Origin: Eutreptiella sp. 'Long Island Sound 2002'
Taxonomy: Eukaryota; Euglenozoa; Euglenophyceae; Eutreptiales; Eutreptiaceae
Reading direction: 5' to 3'
DNA: 64,000 nt
Assembly: GCA_964036045.1 (NCBI GenBank)
Contig: OZ038383.1
Location: forward strand, 39,124,294-39,188,293
Shown here: positions 62,350-64,000 of the stretch, piece by piece
Numbering within the stretch: position 1 is the stretch's first letter
Layout: the number at the start of each line of letters is the position of its first letter
The notes under the pieces: model-generated
Seen by the model: only the letters and a program-made list of their open reading frames with translations
Told to the model about the DNA's origin: nothing
Databases searched by the model: none
Position numbers and translations under genes: made by a program

Positions 62350-64000
62350 TATCTCAAGACATGTCCCCGACCGCTGACACCACGGCAAGCACGATGGTCC
62401 CAATTCCTCGAAGAATACAACCTGACGTTGTGGTACGTACCGGGCCCCGAGAATCCTGCGGCAGACGCCTGCTCCCGTCTGACTTCGCAACAGTTGATGG
62501 ATATCGAAAATGCCACACCTACACGGGCTTTCGCAATTCCCCTGGTCGAAGATTGGGCTTCACCGGAAGGAGAACCTGTCAATAAGTTCCTACATGTACT
62601 CGAAGACTCATTCTCTCATGACGAGGTGTGGCCCCAGCCGTACGACCACCTGTACGTTTTGCTTCGAAGCGGACGCTCCGTGGGGAAGGATCCTAACGGT
62701 GATGAACTTGCGGAACCAGCTCCCCAATTCGACACTGAACCCGCCGTCGAACCGGAGGACCTGGAGCCGCTACCATCAGACGCGACGACTGTCGAGCCGG
62801 AGGACCTGGGACTGGGGCCAGTACCATTGGACGAGATCTTGGCTGAGGATTCAAACCAACCAGACATGCATCTCGATGAGGCTGGCAACGAGCCAGACAC
62901 GCCTGCCGACACCGACAACCTTCCCGATGTGAGCATGGATCGCCCTCTTCGAGTCACTTTTGGCAATGAACTTCAATATGCTCCAACCATGGCGGAACTG
63001 ATTCGCTGTCGACGTCACCGTGATGGCACATTACAATCAGTTCCCTTACCGAAGGTTCGGTCGAACACGCCGTACCCTTCGAGTCTTAAAGGTACGCACC
63101 GCCGAGTACATCGACATTATCAGTGCAAAGACTTGACTTCGACAGCTGTGTGGGCAGCAGCCTATCGAGAAGACCCAGGGACGAAGCACATCTACGAAGT
63201 CGCGGTTCGAAGCCCTGCGGCAGGAAACCAGCTTCGCGATGCCAAGTTGTCCTTCGATGATGGCAAATTCCTCCATTTGTCGACGATGGGCAAACGTGTG
63301 CTTGTCCCTCGAACACTGATTACGTCGATTGTGGCTATGTATCACGAGTCGGATTTCTATGGCCCTTCAGGTGTCCTTCGAACCATGGCCCTGATTAAGC
63401 GCGACTACGTATGTTCGCACCTCCGACACTATGTCGAACGATACATACTAAGTTGGAATGTCTGTCAAGCGGCAAAATCAAGGCGAGTCGACACCGCCAG
63501 AGTGCCAAGACAATTACCGGTGCCCAACACCAAATGGCACAGTGTGTCCATCGAATGGGTTTCAGGATTGCCGCCGACCACAAGGGTCCATGACGCCATC
63601 ATGACTGTATCTGACCGATTCTCGAAGCGTGGAATGTTCATCCCTTGTCGCAAGGATATGACAGCCGACGACCTTATCTATGTGTTCTTGCGTGAGGGAG
63701 TTCTACTGAAAGGGTGCCCTCGACAAATTGTTTCTGACCGAGACAAGCTGTTCGAGTCTCAGGCGTGGAAGGAGTTGGCTCAGCGTTTCAAGATTGAGAT
63801 GCATCAAACAGTGGCCAACCGCCCTCGAGGCAGTGGCCTGGCGGAGCGCAGCAACCAGTCGATCCTCCAGCGCCTGTGTACACACGGCATCCTCGGCAAC
63901 AACGAGTGCGATGTCGACCTCCTGTTCGCCGAGATTTGGTTCAACAACCTGACATTCAATAGCCTTCGGCTATCCCCGTTCCAGATAGATGAAGGACGAA
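62350..64000 (+). CDS. pol: Element B: end of RNase H, acidic linker, integrase (open at window end)
   Basis: 550 codons are open in the same frame right to the edge. First the RNase H end with 'YVPGPENPAADACSRL'. Then about 190 residues of mostly acidic linker with repeated 'VEPEDL' (62745-62940). Then integrase: a zinc finger that has lost ligands ('HESDFYGPSG' where His-x-Gly is usual, and 'SWNVCQ' where Cys-x-x-Cys is expected), and the core 'WHSVSIEWVSGLPP' with Glu where the first catalytic Asp normally is, 'IVSDRDKLFES' and 'GSGLAERSNQ'. The protein is therefore probably inactive despite the open frame. The remainder, any chromodomain and the 3' LTR are outside the window. Confidence 0.88.

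Larger units (their letters stand above)
28147..64000 (+). mobile_element. Element B: Ty3-type element split by C1, right end outside window
   Basis: Gag and protease at 28230-30734 and RT, RNase H and integrase at 61050-64000 are consecutive parts of one polyprotein. The split is flanked by AAGC (30735-30738 and 61046-61049), and rejoining gives 'MYKMQASDGNGDG' in frame. Gag is in one frame and protease-pol in the +1 frame, overlapping between about 29593 and 29936, so frameshifting would be needed for pol. Stops at 29103, 30136, 61084, 61408, 61435, 62005 and 62347 show decay. Confidence 0.88.

Overview
This 64 kb window is eukaryotic, very repeat-dense DNA with no convincing host gene. Almost every recognisable coding segment belongs to Ty3-type (gypsy) LTR retrotransposons, at least two of whose families carry a chromodomain. 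A good spliceosomal acceptor inside one insertion, high GC and megasatellite-like arrays suggest a large, transposon-rich genome, perhaps an alga or another protist. The taxon cannot be fixed from the sequence.

The window is two stacks of nested insertions. Stack 1 (about 0.7-25.5 kb) is an old plus-strand chromovirus, element A: gag remnant, protease, an extra domain, RT, RNase H, integrase, chromodomain. It is cut into four pieces. Insertion 1 (4174-15342) splits RNase H and is flanked by a 12-bp direct repeat. It is 11.2 kb, GC-rich, mostly tandem arrays, and has a (GTAG)n run at one end. Insertion 2 (15851-20224) splits the integrase with an 11-bp direct repeat. It has a (CTAC)n run at the opposite end, a 377-bp tandem array, and inside it a compact 2.27 kb LTR retroelement (E) with 5-bp TSD, polypurine tract and a single 170-residue ORF. 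Insertion 3 (about 21198-25010) separates integrase from chromodomain. It carries a decayed minus-strand, intron-bearing gene with a region resembling 2-oxoglutarate/Fe(II) oxygenases, and ends in a 16-bp palindrome plus CTAG. Removing each insertion restores the element A reading frame at the junction.

Stack 2 (about 28.1-64 kb, continuing past the end) is a plus-strand Ty3 element B. Its gag and protease lie at 28.2-30.7 kb and its RT, RNase H and integrase at 61.1-64 kb. Between them sits C1, a minus-strand chromovirus with 2.2-2.3 kb LTRs and a 4-bp TSD (AAGC). C1's gag is interrupted by a plus-strand relative, C2 (39173-56573; identical-length 2357-bp LTRs; 4-bp TSD ATAC). C2 contains a 4209-bp internal tandem duplication of the gag 3' half plus pol 5' half. 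Downstream of the duplication it keeps a fully open 1661-codon pol (protease to chromodomain), although its gag is broken.

Age order inferred from nesting: B, then C1, then C2 and its duplication; and A, then insertions 1-3, with E in insertion 2 later still. The most interesting items are the two satellite-bearing insertions with 11-12 bp TSDs and CTAC/GTAG termini, the gag-UAG-pol arrangement with a conserved stem-loop in family C, the gag start codon inside the LTR, and the oxygenase-like cargo of insertion 3. All homology calls come from reading motifs, not from database searches.
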